From assembly GCF_003286085.1 (NCBI RefSeq), contig NW_020825312.1:4588001-4652000 (forward strand): DNA of 64,000 bases. The letters are read 5' to 3'. Each line of letters begins with the position of its first letter. Within the stretch, counting starts at the first letter, position 1. The notes beneath the pieces were generated by a model. That model did no database searches, was not told the origin of the DNA, and worked only from the letters and a program-made list of their open reading frames with translations. The translations under genes and the position numbers were made by a program. The DNA is from Drosophila persimilis. Its lineage: Eukaryota > Arthropoda > Insecta > Diptera > Drosophilidae. Of the stretch, positions 45,573 through 58,412 are shown in pieces.

Positions 45573-45931
45573 AGCTCGAGGGCATTCAATCCATTGGTTA
45601 GAGAAGGTCCCGCGCCGGGGGCACTTGCCGTGCCGGCCACCATGCCCAGCACGTCCCGCAGTATGGGCTGGGCAATGTCGTTGGCTCCGTTCATGATCGA
45701 GTTAAAGACCAAGTCGATTTGGTGATTGAAGTTCTCCAGCGGCGGCGAGGCCTCCACGGACTGTGGCTGGAGCGGCTGCTGCGGCTGGTTCTGGGGATAC
45801 ATCATGGGATACTGCGGCCTCTGGCCCTGGCCGCCTCCGCCGCCGCCGCCGCCCATCACATGGGGATTGTTCAGCATCGGATTGTTCACCATCTGCTGGT
45901 GGGGCGGTTGCTTGAGCTGCTGCTGGTGGCC

Positions 45932-45967
<36 letters not shown>

Positions 45968-48900
45968 GGTGACCATCACCTGGCGCAGCATGTCCGCGAA
46001 CTTGTTGGCCCCCTCCTGGCCGACGGTCTCGAGGAGCTTGAGGTACCACTTGTACTGCTCCTCCTTGGGGTTGAAGGCCATCTCGTAGATGCTCACATTC
46101 GGGGGCAGCAGGTCGTGCGAGGGAGGGCCAAAGCGCAGCGAGCTGGGGGATGGCTGCTTCGCTCCGTACATGAAGGGCGGCTGCTGCTGTTGCTGTTGCT
46201 GCTGGGGCGGCACCAGCGGCTTGTCGTAGCTGTTGTATCCGCTGCCATTGTGCCTCAGGTAGGGCAGCGGCGGCCCGTTCTCCATGGGGCTCATGGGCCC
46301 GTTGGGCACGCTGCTGCCCCTCTGCATGCCCTGCATGGGCGGCGGCGCCTGCTGCTGCGGCGGCGGCGGCCCGTACAGGTGGTGGGGCGGTGGCGGCGGA
46401 GGCTGCGCCTGGCCATGGTTGTAGAGTGTCTTCTTGGCCAAGTAGCCCAGTTCGCTGGGATTGCGCAGCAGCTGGGCAGCGGGCGGAGCATTGGGTGGCG
46501 GCGGTGGCACGCTTCCGCCGCGCAATGGCAGCGAGGGATTCGCATTTGGTGGGGGCGGTTGCAGGGATCCCGGACCCGGTCCGGGCCCTCGTCCCGGAGC
46601 AGTCACCGGTGGCTGCTGCTGCTGCTTGTTCGGGGGCAGCACGCTCCACGGATTCGTCTGCGGCGGCGGCCCCCAGAGACTGGCATTGGGATTCTGCGGC
46701 TGGGGCCCTTGTCCTTGGCCCTGTCCGCCCGGCTGCTGCTGCGGTGCAATGGGCGGCCGCCAGTGCTGCATGGTTGCGTACTGGTTGTAGGGCGGAGGTG
46801 GAGGTCCACCTGCGCCCGGCGGAGGCGGTCCAGGCGGCCCGGGTCCGGGCATTCCCCGCAGATGCGGCGGCTGGGGCGCACCATTGGGCGGCGGTCCCCG
46901 CATGCCCATGTGCCCCCCTCCACCATAGTGGGGAGGAGGACCTGGACCCGGACCGGGCCCGTTGGCAGCCTTGCCCCCGCCCACGGCGGCGGCTGCGGCC
47001 ATCATGGCCGCCATGTGGGTGGAGTACATGTGGGAGAGCTGCTGGTTCGCGGCCATGGCAGCGGCCATTTGGTTCATCTGGTGGGCAGCCGCCGGTCCGG
47101 GGCCCAGCATCCCGGCCGCGCTGGCATAGTGGGCCGGAGGACCCGGCGGCCCGTGGGTGCCGTGTCCGTGCTGGGGTCCGTTCAGATAGAGGGCCGCCTG
47201 GTCCCGCAGATAGGCCTCCGGCTGGAGGGCGCGCGGAACGAACTCCGGGGCCAAGGGGTTGAGCACGTAGCCGCGTTTCAGCTCCACTCCGTCCAGCTGG
47301 GAGCGCAGGTTGGACCAGGTCAGGCCGAACAGAGACTTGTGCTCGTCGCAGATCTCGATGAAGCGCTCCCAGACCTTGCGGCAGCGGCCGATCGAGCAGA
47401 GGGCGACGGGATCGCCCACGACCGCTACGAGCGACTGGGCGCGCGTGATGGCCGTGTTGAGGAGCTTCGAGTTGCTCAGGAAACCGTAGTCCGTGTCGGC
47501 GTCGCCAATGCTGGTGGCGGCGGCAACCCCGGGTCCGCTGCCCTGCGGCATGCAGGTGCGTCTGGTCCGCACCGTGGACAGGAAGACGGCACGAAACTGT
47601 TTGCCCTGGACATTGAGAACGCGCTCCACAGAGATGCCGCCCATGCGGCGCTTGCGCAGCTCGGAGCGAATGCGGAACACCTGGTCCGCGTAGGGGGTCA
47701 TGATGCCGATGCTGGTGTCGTTGAGCTTGCCCCAGGCGCTGGGCCAGCGCTTGCGCAGCTCGGAGACCCGCTCGACGACCTCGTAGACCTCGGCATTGTT
47801 GTAGAAGGCGGTCGAGTTCTTGTCCTGCACATCCTCGCCCCGCGTGGTGAAGAAGGTCAGCGGGTAGAAGCGCTCGTGGCGCGGCTGCTTGCCGGAGGCC
47901 ACCAGCTTCTGCTCGTAGAAGAGCTCCGAGGTGAAGCGGATGATGGCCTCGTGGGCGCGGTAGTTCTCGCAGAGCAGGATCTTGCAGGGGAAGTTCGAGG
48001 GGTAGTGGTCGTAGAGCCGCTCCAGCAGCGAGATGTGCAGCTTGCGCTCCTTGGCAAAGGCCGAGAAGAGCTCGGGGCTCATCTGCATGTGGTCTCCGGC
48101 CAGGACGATGCGCGTCGAGTCGTTGGCCAGGGCCAGCGGCATGATGGCCTCGCACTCCATGGCCTGGGCCGCCTCGTCCAGAAAGATGTGCGTGAACAGG
48201 CCCTTGGGCAGGCCCAGCGTGGCCAGCTCCATGCTGATGCTGAGCGTCACGACCACGATGCGATGCCGCATGATGTCCTCCAGCGTGGGGCGCTTGAAGT
48301 TGCCGACGCCGTCCGTGATGCAGTACTTCTGGACGACGCCGTTCACTGTCGCCGACCAGCGCTTGTGGTAGTAGACGCGCAGCGGCGTGGCCTCCTCCAG
48401 GCCCTCCTCGATCCACGGGTGCAGGTACTCCTTGATGTACAGATCCGCCGCCGAGTTCGAGTGCGTGCAGATGAGTATCTTGGCCTCCGGCTGGGCCAGC
48501 AGCTGCTTGATGGCCTGCGCCAGCGTGTAGGTCTTGCCCGTGCCGAACGGTCCGATCAGGAGGATCGGCGGCAGCTTGATGCTCAGCGCGGTGGTGATGG
48601 CATTGACCGCCTCCCGCTGCTTGGCGTTCAGCTTCGGCTCGCAGGCGTCGGCCCACTGCTTCTTGGGCGTCCAGGGTATGTTCGGCTCCAGCTCCGTGGC
48701 GGGGAAGATCAGCCGGAAGTCGGTGATCTTGTCGACGGCGTTGTGCCACTCGCAGTAGGGCATGCGGTTCAGCTGGAACTGGATGTCCACGTCCAGCTCG
48801 GTGTCCGCCTGCAGGGCCATGGCCTCCACGCACTTGGCCGACAGCTTCAAGTAGATCACGTTTTTGCCCTTGTCCTCGATGAGGGCCTCGTACACAGGCC

Positions 48901-51900
48901 GCGTCTGCTCCGAGCCGGAGGAGGCGGACGAGGCAGAGACCTTTCTGCCGGGCTCCTCCGGCGCCGAGATGTACACGCTGCAGCAGTTGGAGAGGATGAG
49001 GCGTCCCGGCGAGGTGTCCTCCGATATGTCCTTGCCCAGCCGCATCAGGGCGAACAGCTCCCCGGCCAGCGAGTACTTGGCCGTGCTGGTGGCCATCCCC
49101 GCGGGCGTCAGTATGTAGTTGGAGGCCACTGTCAGCTTGGTGCGGACGTTGTAGCGGGCTATCTGCTCGTAGCGGGCGATCTCCTCCACGTAGAGCAGCT
49201 CGTGGATGCGCGACCGGTAGTTGTTCTGCGTCAGGCGCTTCTCCACGATCGTCGACTGGGTGAGGGTGAAGGTGGCCGCCCGGGGACAGGGATAGCGTTC
49301 GAGCAGCTCCCGCTCGTGGTCCAGATCGCTGAGGTACGCCTCGGTCTTCAGGTGGGTGCCGATGGTCGTCTCGAAGCGCGTCAGCTGGGTGTTGGCCACG
49401 TCCCAGCGGGTGGCCGAGCTGTTGATTATATCACGCTTGATCTCCTCGATCTTCTCCGCATCGTTCACGGGCAGCACGTCCACGCACAGGTGGCGCACCA
49501 GCAGCGGCTCCTGGCCCACATCGAAGCAGATGGCCTGCCGGAACGTTCCATAGATTTCCGTGTGAAATTCGACTGTTACTTCGTGGCTGAGCGTCGCAGG
49601 CTGCTGCGGCGGCGACGACTCCTCCTCTCCCTCCGCTGGCTCGCTTCCGCTGGCTGCTTCGGCAGCGGCGGCGGCTGCTGCTGCCGCTACCCACTCCTGG
49701 TCAGACTTGAGCTCCACCTGGGCTGAAGCTGAGGCCGTGCCCAGCTTGATCGACTTGAGGGCAAAGTGATTGCGATGGGCGTCCTGCAGCAGGGCCACCG
49801 CTTTGAGCGGCTGCTTTGTCTCCAGCTGGAAGAGCCACTCGCGCTTGGAGGTCTTCGAGCTGATGCTGGTCACCAGCTGCTGCTCGCACTTGGCCTCTAT
49901 CTCCGGCACTCGCTCGCACATCACCCGCTCGGGCGCCGTCGCCTGGATCCAGCGCTCCAGCACCTGCTCCGTGTACGACTTCCCGTACAGCTCCTTCTCG
50001 CAGGCCTTCTGCACCCGCATGCGCCGGTACTCGAAGCGCTCCTTCCACTCGTTCAGCTCGTCCTGGCCGTGCGCCTCCACACACTGGGCCCCGTAGTGGC
50101 AGGTGTGTGCATCGCTGAACGTCTCGCACAGACTGTACGTGTCCAGGGTGTAGCCGCGGGGTGGCGGCCGCCATTTCCAGTCTCGTCCTAGACGGGATAA
50201 TCGAATGCGAAATGAGTGATTGCAGTATACAAAATCTATATCTATATCTACATCTATATCTATAAACAACCGATCCAAGCCCGAGGCAGATGGTCACAAC
50301 GCGGCTCTACTTTTATACCCGATGTCGCAAAAAGAACTGGGAAATTGCCATAAAAGTGCATCGAACCGATTGGGAGATTTTATGTTTCTTTACATTTCCT
50401 GTTTTGTACGTCTCTCTCTTTCCTTTCTATTCTCACACCAACGCCAGACGTTCTATCTCGCTCCCCTCCCCGCCCCAGCGCGCACACTGCACGAGGAAGA
50501 GAGGGAGGGAGAGAGAGAGAGAATGAGTAGCCACTGCAATTAGTTCATTGGCTTCTCCTGACCATAATAATGGTCTTATCTGATCCAGATTGAGCAATCT
50601 ACTAGATATGGCAATTATCAGTAATTCTAAGTTTCTGGTTTTCGTCTTTTGTGGGGGAGGAAGGGAGCGCGCGCACACAACATTTGGGTGCTCTAGTTCT
50701 TATAATCTCTGAGAACTGGTCAGATGTAGCTACCATATCGACTCGGTTGTTGATGCTGATGGGGTCGGAGAAGCTTCCTTCGGGGTGTTGCGCTACGGGT
50801 CAGCTATTAGAACCGAACTTTTCCTTGCCTCCCTTCTCGGATAAGTGTATTTTCCACCTAGCCACAAAGACGGTTTGGAAAACGGTCTGTCCTCCTTCCA
50901 TATCACATATCAAATGAAAAACTTGTGCCATGGAATCCCCATAAGTCGACAGTCCCCATAAGAATCGGTTTTTCTTATGGCATGCCATTCCATACTTCGG
51001 AATATTCGAATAATCTATGCTGTTTCACGACGCACTTTCTACCGGAGCTAATTTACTCTCGAATGCAAATCCAGTGGGTTTTTATTGGGCATTCTTCGCG
51101 TATAAATTAAATCAAAATCAGTTTTTGATTATTCCTTGAAGCGGCTTTCACTGGTGCAAGCGGTCACCAAGAGGCAGAAGGTCATAGATTGACTGGGAAA
51201 TCAAAGCAAAAGCAAGAAAGAAGGAGGAGCTCAAGGGCATACCTGCTCGAATGCCTGAGAAACAGCAACGACGCTTTGCGGGAACACTTTACTCTCGCTT
51301 TCTTTAACAATTATTAGTTTTTGTAATGCATTTGCTGTCTAACAAGATCCTTCTATGGCCCTTGGCCCTTAATCGAAACAAATTTCTGCTCAAAAGTGAA
51401 ATATTGTGGCCTGTCTGCAGTGCGTTAGATGAGGTTCAGGCGGGCGCCCAGCCTTGGGCCACGGCGCGCCACTTGTTGCGGTTTAAGGGCCGTCCGGGGC
51501 TGGGCTTGGGCATGCGACATTCGAGGTCCGTGGACAGTGGGAGAAGAAATGGGGAAATGATTCCTACTCTTCCTTGTCGCTACAGTTTATGCGGAAGTCG
51601 TTGGGAGGAATTGATCTGTGTGTGCCAGTGTGCCCGGGGTGATGGCTCGGGTAAGGATGTGAGGAGGCCTGCAGTAGTTTCGCCTAGTTTTGATCATCGA
51701 CTCGATGGCAGGATGGACCTTAAGGCAGCGCCTTTGTTGTTATATTCCGCATTGAACACTCACCCTCATCGCTCATGATCACCTTTTGATGGGCCTCGGT
51801 CTGGCAGTGCTGCCGCAGCTCGTTCCTCGTCAGGAAGTTGATGGCGCAGTAGCTGCAAGTGGTCGAGGGCGCCGCCTGATCCCCGCCGGAGGCCGCATCA

Positions 51901-52774
51901 AGGCTGGGGCCATCCGGCGAGGCCGGCTGGTGCTTGCCAGCCGTGAGCTTCATGGCCGCCAGCAGGTCGTTGGTCTTGTGCAGATTTGTGTTGGAACTGG
52001 ACATGGTGCTGCTGCTGCCAGTGCTGCTGCTGCTGCTGCTGCTCGCATAGCTGCCGCTGCCGCTGCCCGATCCGTTCTGCTGCTGCTGCTGTTGTTGCTG
52101 CTGCTGCTGCTGTTCGCGCTTCTTGAGGCCCTTGTTGCTGAGCAGCTTGCTGTACTTGTCCAGGGGCAGGTTGTTGGTGGCCCAGTGGTCCAGCTTGGTG
52201 TCCAGTATGGCCATTTCGTCCTCCAGCCGGGCGTGGGGTATCTTCTGCGCCTGGGCCTTGTGCTGGCCGTTCATGATCATCTGGATGATGGACTTGTAGC
52301 GCTCCAGGGTCTTGGATATGTCCGAGAATATTTGCTGGCCGCTCAGCTCGTTGATCCACTTGCTCAAAAAGATCTCGGCATCCTACGGGAAAAGCAAGGC
52401 CATCAGATATGTCAGCGATTCGTGTACGTAAGGGTTTGCCGATCCGAACTTACCCCATACTTGTGCATCTTGAAGAGAGCGTGGACTAGCCAGCGACGGG
52501 CGCGCGAGACACTGGCCAGGCACTCCGTCTGCTCGGCCAGCAGGGTGAGCACCTTGTAGGCATCGGCCAGACAGCCCTCGTACTTGCCCAGCTCCAGCAG
52601 GCACTCGCAGCGGCCCAGCAGGCAGGCGATCTGCTGATCCTTCTGCGCCCGCGTCGCCTGTGCCTGTGCGGAGCCAGGCGCTGCGGAGATCAGCTGATCG
52701 TAGAGCGCCACGGCCCGGGCCCAGTTCCGTCGCCGGACCATGTCGTGGGCCAGCATCTCCTTTTCGGCGGCCAT
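44287..52774 (-). CDS. Helz: Helz-type SF1 RNA helicase with TPR-like and zinc-finger N-terminus
   Basis: HELZ proteins are UPF1-like SF1 RNA helicases that bind poly(A)-binding protein and the CCR4-NOT complex in mRNA repression and decay. Four coding exons: 52774-52454, 52382-51764, 50187-45334 and 45023-44287, in frame, 2176 aa. Order: TPR-like helices (1-110), a Gln run, a C2H2 finger (about 280-303, CSYC..H..H), a CCCH finger (about 335-356). The helicase core spans about 820-1290, with Walker A GPFGTGKT near 857 and Walker B DEAAQAME near 983. Motifs V and VI are VLNVQGKQFR and NTAITRAQSLVAVVGDP. The core is nearly identical to human HELZ. The C-terminal 850 residues are Pro/Gly/Gln-rich with several polyGln runs. 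Intron 2 (51,763-50,188) holds a family B repeat. All catalytic motifs look intact. A 5' UTR exon near 53,060 is possible. Confidence 0.93.
45500..46200 (-). repeat. CAG/CTG runs in the Helz C-terminus
   Basis: Near-pure glutamine codon runs lie at about 45,487-45,520, 45,538-45,575, 45,925-45,965 and 46,182-46,204. CAG and CAA are mixed, which tends to stabilise length. All are in frame in Helz. Confidence 0.8.
50290..50835 (+). repeat. Dispersed repeat family B, copy 3
   Basis: Starts at CGGCTCTACTTTTATACCCG and has GCACACTGCACGAGGAAGAG, GATCCAGATTGAGCAATCTA and TTCTTATAATCTCTGAGAAC. It ends with GTTGATGCTGATGGGGTCGG and TTCCTTCGGGGTGTTGC. It lies in the second intron of Helz, opposite in strand to the gene. 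Confidence 0.6.
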
Positions 52775-55206
52775 CGGTCGTGGGAATCGTTTACTCGTTG
52801 GGGCTTGGACTTCTCTTCGGCTGGTGGTTATTCATGCATGTGTCGGGGTCGGTTGCTGTCGGTTCGGTCTGATCCTTGTCTTGGTTGCTCGTCTAGGTCC
52901 TATATTGATTCTGGATGGTGAAATTAGCTTCTGCCTCGTGCTCGGACTACTCCCACGCCTGTACTTACATAAGTTAATTGTTTACGGGTAGCTAATAGTA
53001 AGAAATCGATTCTGGGCTTTTACATTAGGGGTTTATATACTTCTCGGGCATTATGTTTACTGCAAAGGAAACAGAGATAAACAGATACGGCGAATTAATA
53101 TTGTGTGTGTGGAATGGTGTGCGTGCTGTGGAGAATCGCTTGGGCAGCCGTAAAAATTGTTTATAACAAACGCGCCGCAGAAGAAGCCCCAGAGCTTATC
53201 TGGGCGCAAACAAATGGGAGCGGAGCCGGAGCCCATAGCGGGGGCTGCACCCGCAACAGCACCTGCAGATGCACCGGCAGCCAGCGTATATTAAACAATT
53301 CAACGCATTCTTATTCCCATTTTTTGCATTTTCATTTGCATTCGAGTTTTTCTGTTACGCAAAATTTCATAAGAGCAATTTTCCCTCTCACCGGCGGCCG
53401 CTCTGCGACAGCGGAGACCCGGGGCCGCCGGGCGCACGCATCGCGGGCCACTCAAACAACATTTGCAAGCATAATTAAAAGTAATTTAAATTTTCTTCTT
53501 GCTCTTTTGGAGGTGCTGTGCCTCTTCTCTTTTCTTGCGTGTATGTAGTAGGTGCTGTGCTGCTGTTCGGCTTTTTATTTATTTATATGCGGCCTGGCAT
53601 TCGGCGTGCGTTATTTGCAGTTAATGGCGGCTGTCTGCTGGCGAATCGAATGCTTATTATTGAGTCCACAAATACAAGATATCCGATTGTAGTATTATTT
53701 AATGTTGTTTTTGCTGCTTAATATACACATTCACATATACGAGTGTGGTGTGTGTACATGTTTTTTCTCCGTAGGTTGTCGCCTCCTCAGCGGCCTGCAG
53801 GTGTTTTCACCGCACTTTGCCTATTTAATTTAGAGCCAAAAACTAGTTGGTTGAACTAGGGCCGAACTTTAGTTTATTTAGGTGTTATTTTGCGTAACGG
53901 CGGAGAATTTAGTTGATTTATTTTACCATTTTTGCTTTTACGTGCTAGGCACAGCAGACAGTCGTCAGTGTTGCCAAACGCCGAAAGTATCGCATGTGGC
54001 AATAAAAGTTGGCAATTAATTAATAACAAATGTTTCCATGCAGAAAATTATGCCATTTTATATATTCGAAAAGCGTGAGTTTGAAACAACTTTTAAGATT
54101 TATTGCAAAATTAACAGAATCATTATGATAGCGGCCGCATTTTACAACACTGCAGGCGAATGGTTTTTTGACAAAACAACACTATATATACTGCCATATA
54201 AAATAGCAACTTATATATGCACAATACATGCAAATGCAGGGCAATGCAATGCACTTTTATCTGATTAGTCGGTTATTTATATTGCACATTAATCATTTTG
54301 CGTGGCCAGCAACGGCCATGCCATGTAAAACTTCAAGGCAAATAACGCAAGTCAGAAGCCAGCTGTCACTTTGCAGCCGAACATAATTTCTTGTCCATTT
54401 TCCCGACGGCTTTTCAGACATTTTCGTTACCTTTGCACTTATTCTTAATGTTTATTCACTACTTTCTAATAATATTTTATTTTACATGGTTAAGCACAAA
54501 ACTATGAGAGAAAATGCACATCACATCACGTCGAAAATTGTTAAAAATAAGTTATGTATGTATGTGAGGCAGTGGTGCCATTTCAGCTTATTTAAAGCTA
54601 TATATCGCACTTTTGTTCAATATTAAAGATGGTGTGTGAAAGAAACGATGACTTTGTAAAAATTTTAAAATATTTTGAGCACAAAACGATCTAAACGTAT
54701 TTACTTAATTGCTAACACAAAGACCGTACCGCACCATTAAATTTTTGCCAAAGTACAAAATTTTCGATATGTATATAAGTTGTGAACACAAGAAAGCTAT
54801 GATTTGTTATAGAGTCTACTTCAAAATGGAAATATAAAATACTGAAAAAAAAGACTAAAACCACAAATTTGTTACAATTAACTTACTATTTGCGGGCGTA
54901 GCTGAATTTAGCTTGTTTTTTGACAGCTTCCGAGATTCTGACAGCACTGATGTGAGCTGTTGGAAAATTCGCAAAATCTGCAGCAGTGTTGGCAAGAACA
55001 AGGAGAAAAGTGCTGCCCAGCCCGAAAAATGCTTAACTTAACCCCTGAGCGGGCAATAAGATCGATTTCAAAGTTTATATTATTGTTGTACGTATAAAAA
55101 CATCTTTCCTTACATTGAACATTTAATACAAATACACATTGTTGATGAAAGTAAAATTGACATAAAACACAATATTAAAATGGACTTATGTACGCCACGT
55201 GGTAAA
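52775..55206. other. Helz leader and intergenic stretch
   Basis: No other coding gene supported. On the minus strand CCTTTGCAG ending near 53,065 looks like an acceptor for a non-coding Helz exon. Around 53,960-53,985 the words GTCGTCAGTGTTGCC and CATGTGGCAATAAAA could mark a promoter. From 54,000 to 55,200 the sequence is AT-rich. Confidence 0.4.
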
Positions 55207-55867
55207 TTAGCAAAATATTTTCTTGGCGAATTTGATAACCTCCATCGCTAGTTTCAATTCCCTGGCGCCACGGACCCCGAGAGCCTCAAGATCGTCAAGT
55301 GTCATTTGGATCAGAACTTCTAAGTCGATTTCTTGACGCGTGAACATCTCCGTGAGGTGCTCGTTGCCAGTGCGGTTCAGAAGCGAACGCACCCGCGGGC
55401 TCAGTGTGGGGTGCTCCACCGGGGAGCCGTGCTTGAACCGCGGGTAGGAACTGTCGCTCAAGCCGGGTTCTCGCTTCACCTTGGTAGAGAAAGTGCTCTT
55501 TCTACTGGTACGGGAGCTGGAACTACGAGTTGTTCCTCCACCCGCCGAATAGCTGCTGCCATTTGCTGTACTCTGAGAATTGGGCGAGAAAACAGACCGC
55601 GTGCGCAAAAATGACTGCGAAAAACGTGTTGGCACAGTTAGGCGACTCGAAGTCAAACTCCGAAATTCCCCATGGCCCCTACGGCCCATGGTATCACCGC
55701 CGGTGGGCGTCAACTCCTCCTTGGTGTCAAACTTGAAGACCTGTGTGGACAGCGGAGTCAATGGCGTCAGCGGGGATCCGGGATCTGTGAAAAATTATCA
55801 ATAACCTTTGGCTGTTTTCCTAACTATTTTGGCAATTACCTCTCCAGGCGCGATTGTATCGTTCCAT
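55207..55867 (-). CDS. Small SAM-domain protein
   Basis: Two coding exons, 55867-55840 and 55784-55207, in frame across GAGAG|GTAATT..CACAG, giving 201 aa. The N-terminal 145 residues are Ser/Thr/Arg-rich and look disordered. They hold SP and TP pairs (DPGSPLTPLTPLS, HPTLSPRVRSLL) of the kind used by proline-directed kinases and phospho-dependent partners. The C-terminal 55 residues form a SAM domain (EMFTRQEIDLEVLIQMTLDD, then LEALGVRGARELKLAM, then EVIKFAKKIF). SAM domains mediate self- or partner association. I recognise the domain but not the gene. The layout (short, phospho-site-rich, terminal SAM) recalls Matrimony, but the sequence is not the same. Repeat family P lies directly upstream. 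Confidence 0.8.
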
Positions 55868-55964
55868 ATTGCAGCTTATTTAGATATTTTTTTAAGAACA
55901 AAAATTTTAAAGCGGGACAAACATGACAATTGGATTTTGGACTTAACTGTAAATTAAAGATATC

Positions 55965-57235
55965 GATGAAAAAACTAGCTTAGCCCACTTAACCCCCATT
56001 TATTTAGATACATGGAAAACTTGAGCTAAGCCGCGGAAAATAATGCTGTGTATAAATTCTTTTTGCAGATCCATCCAATCCTTTTTAATTATTGACAAAA
56101 AGAACATGATATCCTTCTCCTAAACTGCGCTAAAATTGTTCAAGACTCATAATTTTCGGGGAGAGTATTTATACACTGGTCGGCAATGGGCTAATCGTTC
56201 TCTGTCCACGATCGGAAATCATATTCCTCGATTTTGATATTCGGTTTGGGATTGCTAGCTAGCTAGAACCCTCAGCCCTGAACACATAATTTTTTCCGAT
56301 TGATAAATTAATTTTCTACAAGATTGGCTAATTTTAAAGACTGCTCTTTTTTAATTGTGTCTAAAATTGGGTCTAAACAAAAAAAGTCAAATCTTAAAAC
56401 GTAAGGTAAACGGAATGAAACGTTTTTTCATATAATTAGTATTAAAATTCTGTTTTCCAAGCTGATTTGAAGCATTACTGATGACTTTGTCTCAGATCGA
56501 CATGTTATATACCTATTAAGGCATATGATTAGTGTTCTGTATATATTTTTCGATCCAAAATTTATTTGAGATAGCTTTATAATGGGGACTGTCTAGCTTC
56601 TGCATTCATTGGAGCCTGAGATGCGAAAACTTTTCCTCAATTCTATAATAACTTTTTTTAAGGGTATGCGGAATGCTGCAAATTTTTCTATAAGTGTTGC
56701 TGACAACAAACTGCCCATACAAATTCGATGTTGCCAACGGTAAGTGGTATGGAACGAACCGTGAACAATGTATGGAATGAGTCTCATTGTTGCTACCGAT
56801 CCAGTACCCGATTCAAAGAGAGCGAAAAGGACAGCCATAGCCGATTAAACAGAGAAAAAGAGCCAATAGCCGTTTTGAAGAAAGCAGTTCGGTCATCGAT
56901 TCTATCGATTGGACACGAGCGGTGAGCGCCAAAGGGAAATTGTTTGAACAATTGGACAAGGATATAAATGCAATCCAGTGGAATAATGATAAAGTAAATT
57001 AAATCAATCGATGAAGAAAAAATACTTAAGATTTTTGTGGAGAAAAGTCGACAAGTCTGTTCATGGTTGAATTTTAATATTCGGTTGAATATTACTCGCT
57101 AAATAGAACTCCCAGCCCTGAATATATAATTTGTACCGCCTGATGAATCAATTGTCCACTTGATTGGCTAATTTTAAGTACTCTCTTCAATCGTATTGCT
57201 TATAAAATAACGTTTAAGCAGGTCTACGAAATTGT
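55965..57235 (+). repeat. Repeat family P: left module, central units and right module
   Basis: The left module (55,965-56,260) matches 2,756-3,060. A central unit follows at about 56,225-56,390 (TTTTGATATTCGGTTTGGGA, AGAACCCTCAGCCCTGAACA). The right module (about 56,900-56,990) shares GAGCGCCAA and ACAAGGATAT with 21.1 kb. Another central unit lies at about 57,070-57,230. This is the only place where both end modules and central units stand together, so it may show the layout of a whole element. Confidence 0.6.
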
Positions 57236-57239
57236 ACTT

Positions 57240-58375
57240 TTTACATTATACCTACTCAGTAACTACACTGTAACTATACATTTGCTACATATCAGGAACT
57301 GTAAATTACATCTTTTTGTGAGAGTAAAAGAAAATAAGTATTTCAAGCGATATGGCAGCCTTGAAACTGGAGCGATTGCAGTGTTGCAAAACCTTGAAAG
57401 TAAATTTCAAATATGGAATAATTTAACCGCCACGGGATTCGAAATTAGGTTTTCAAAACATTATAAATTGGCTTAGTCGGAATCAATAATGCAAGTTCAA
57501 GGCACCCAAGACGCCATAATATTTAGCATTTAGCATGTCTAAGTACCAAATGTTGTTTATACTCGTATATCTTCACATAATATTATTTGGCTTCTAATTA
57601 AAGCGAGTTTGGCCAGTTTTTTCTTCCAGTTGTTGTTATTGTTGTAGCTGTAGCTGTTGTGCCCCTGCACTGTGTTTCGATTTTTGCGTCGAAGTTTTTG
57701 TGAACAACAAATGGACCGATAAAAAGTAAACAATTGCAAAACAAAAACAAAACAGAAATGTGCAAATTAAATGATCAAAAATAATCAATTTAATTCATCA
57801 AAATTGATGATGAAAATGCACAATTTGCGTGGGTTTTATTCTCCAAATACCGCAGCCGTATCATGATAAGTTTGCCGTGAAATCATGACTGCCGCCGAAG
57901 CAGCGTGCAAAAGCAAAAGCCTCGCATTGCCACCTGTTAAGACTAGACACCTATCGTTGTTGTTTTTGTTGCTGCTGTTGCTGTTTTATCCTATTTGCTT
58001 TTATTTTGTTGTCTTTCCGCTCTCGCTTCGCTTCGCCATCCACCATCCACCATCCGCTCTTCGTCAGGCTTCCTTTCCCTCTTTCTCACTCTCTGTGTTC
58101 CCGTCTCTGTCGCTCTGTCTCCTGTCCACATGTGAGGCTTGTTTGTTGTTGCCGGCTTTTTACCGAAAACAGCTGAGACCCCCCCTGCCTCCCACCGCCC
58201 ACCGCCCTTGCCCAACATCGCTGGCATAGAGAACCAGCTGCTTTGTGTTTATATTTTTTTCACGTCTGCGCACCGTCAGCCAATCATCCGCGCCCCTCTC
58301 CCCGCGGCCCGAGCCATCCATCATACCAGACACGAAGCCGCTGCCGAAGCCGAGGCCGAGCGCCGCCGCTGGAGA
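57240..58375. other. Intergenic region upstream of the TATA promoter
   Basis: No supported gene. After 58,000 the sequence is CT-rich. A TGATAAG site lies at about 57,863. Confidence 0.4.
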
Positions 58376-58378
58376 ACC

Positions 58379-58412
58379 ATATAAAACGGCCCCACATCGC
58401 TGCTTGGGGCTG
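58379..58412 (+). promoter_or_regulatory. TATA-box promoter of a gene leaving the window
   Basis: ATATAAAACGG lies at about 58,379. About 30 bases later comes GGGGCTGAGTCGTC, where the start site would fall. The downstream 250 bases are A-rich and lack an early long open frame, as in fly 5' leaders. A possible donor ATAG|GTAATA is near 58,672. The coding exons of this transcript are not seen up to 64,000. Confidence 0.45.

Noticed and set aside
45702-48833. Minus-strand open frame of 1043 codons overlapping Helz
   Set aside because: It is a +1 shadow of Helz, rich in Ala/Arg/Gly with no domain. The real frame carries the Walker motifs.
45719-49726. Plus-strand open frame of 1335 codons
   Set aside because: It is antisense to Helz. 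Its Leu/Arg/Gly/Val-rich content is the mirror of the Pro/Gln/Leu codons of Helz, whose helicase motifs prove the minus frame.
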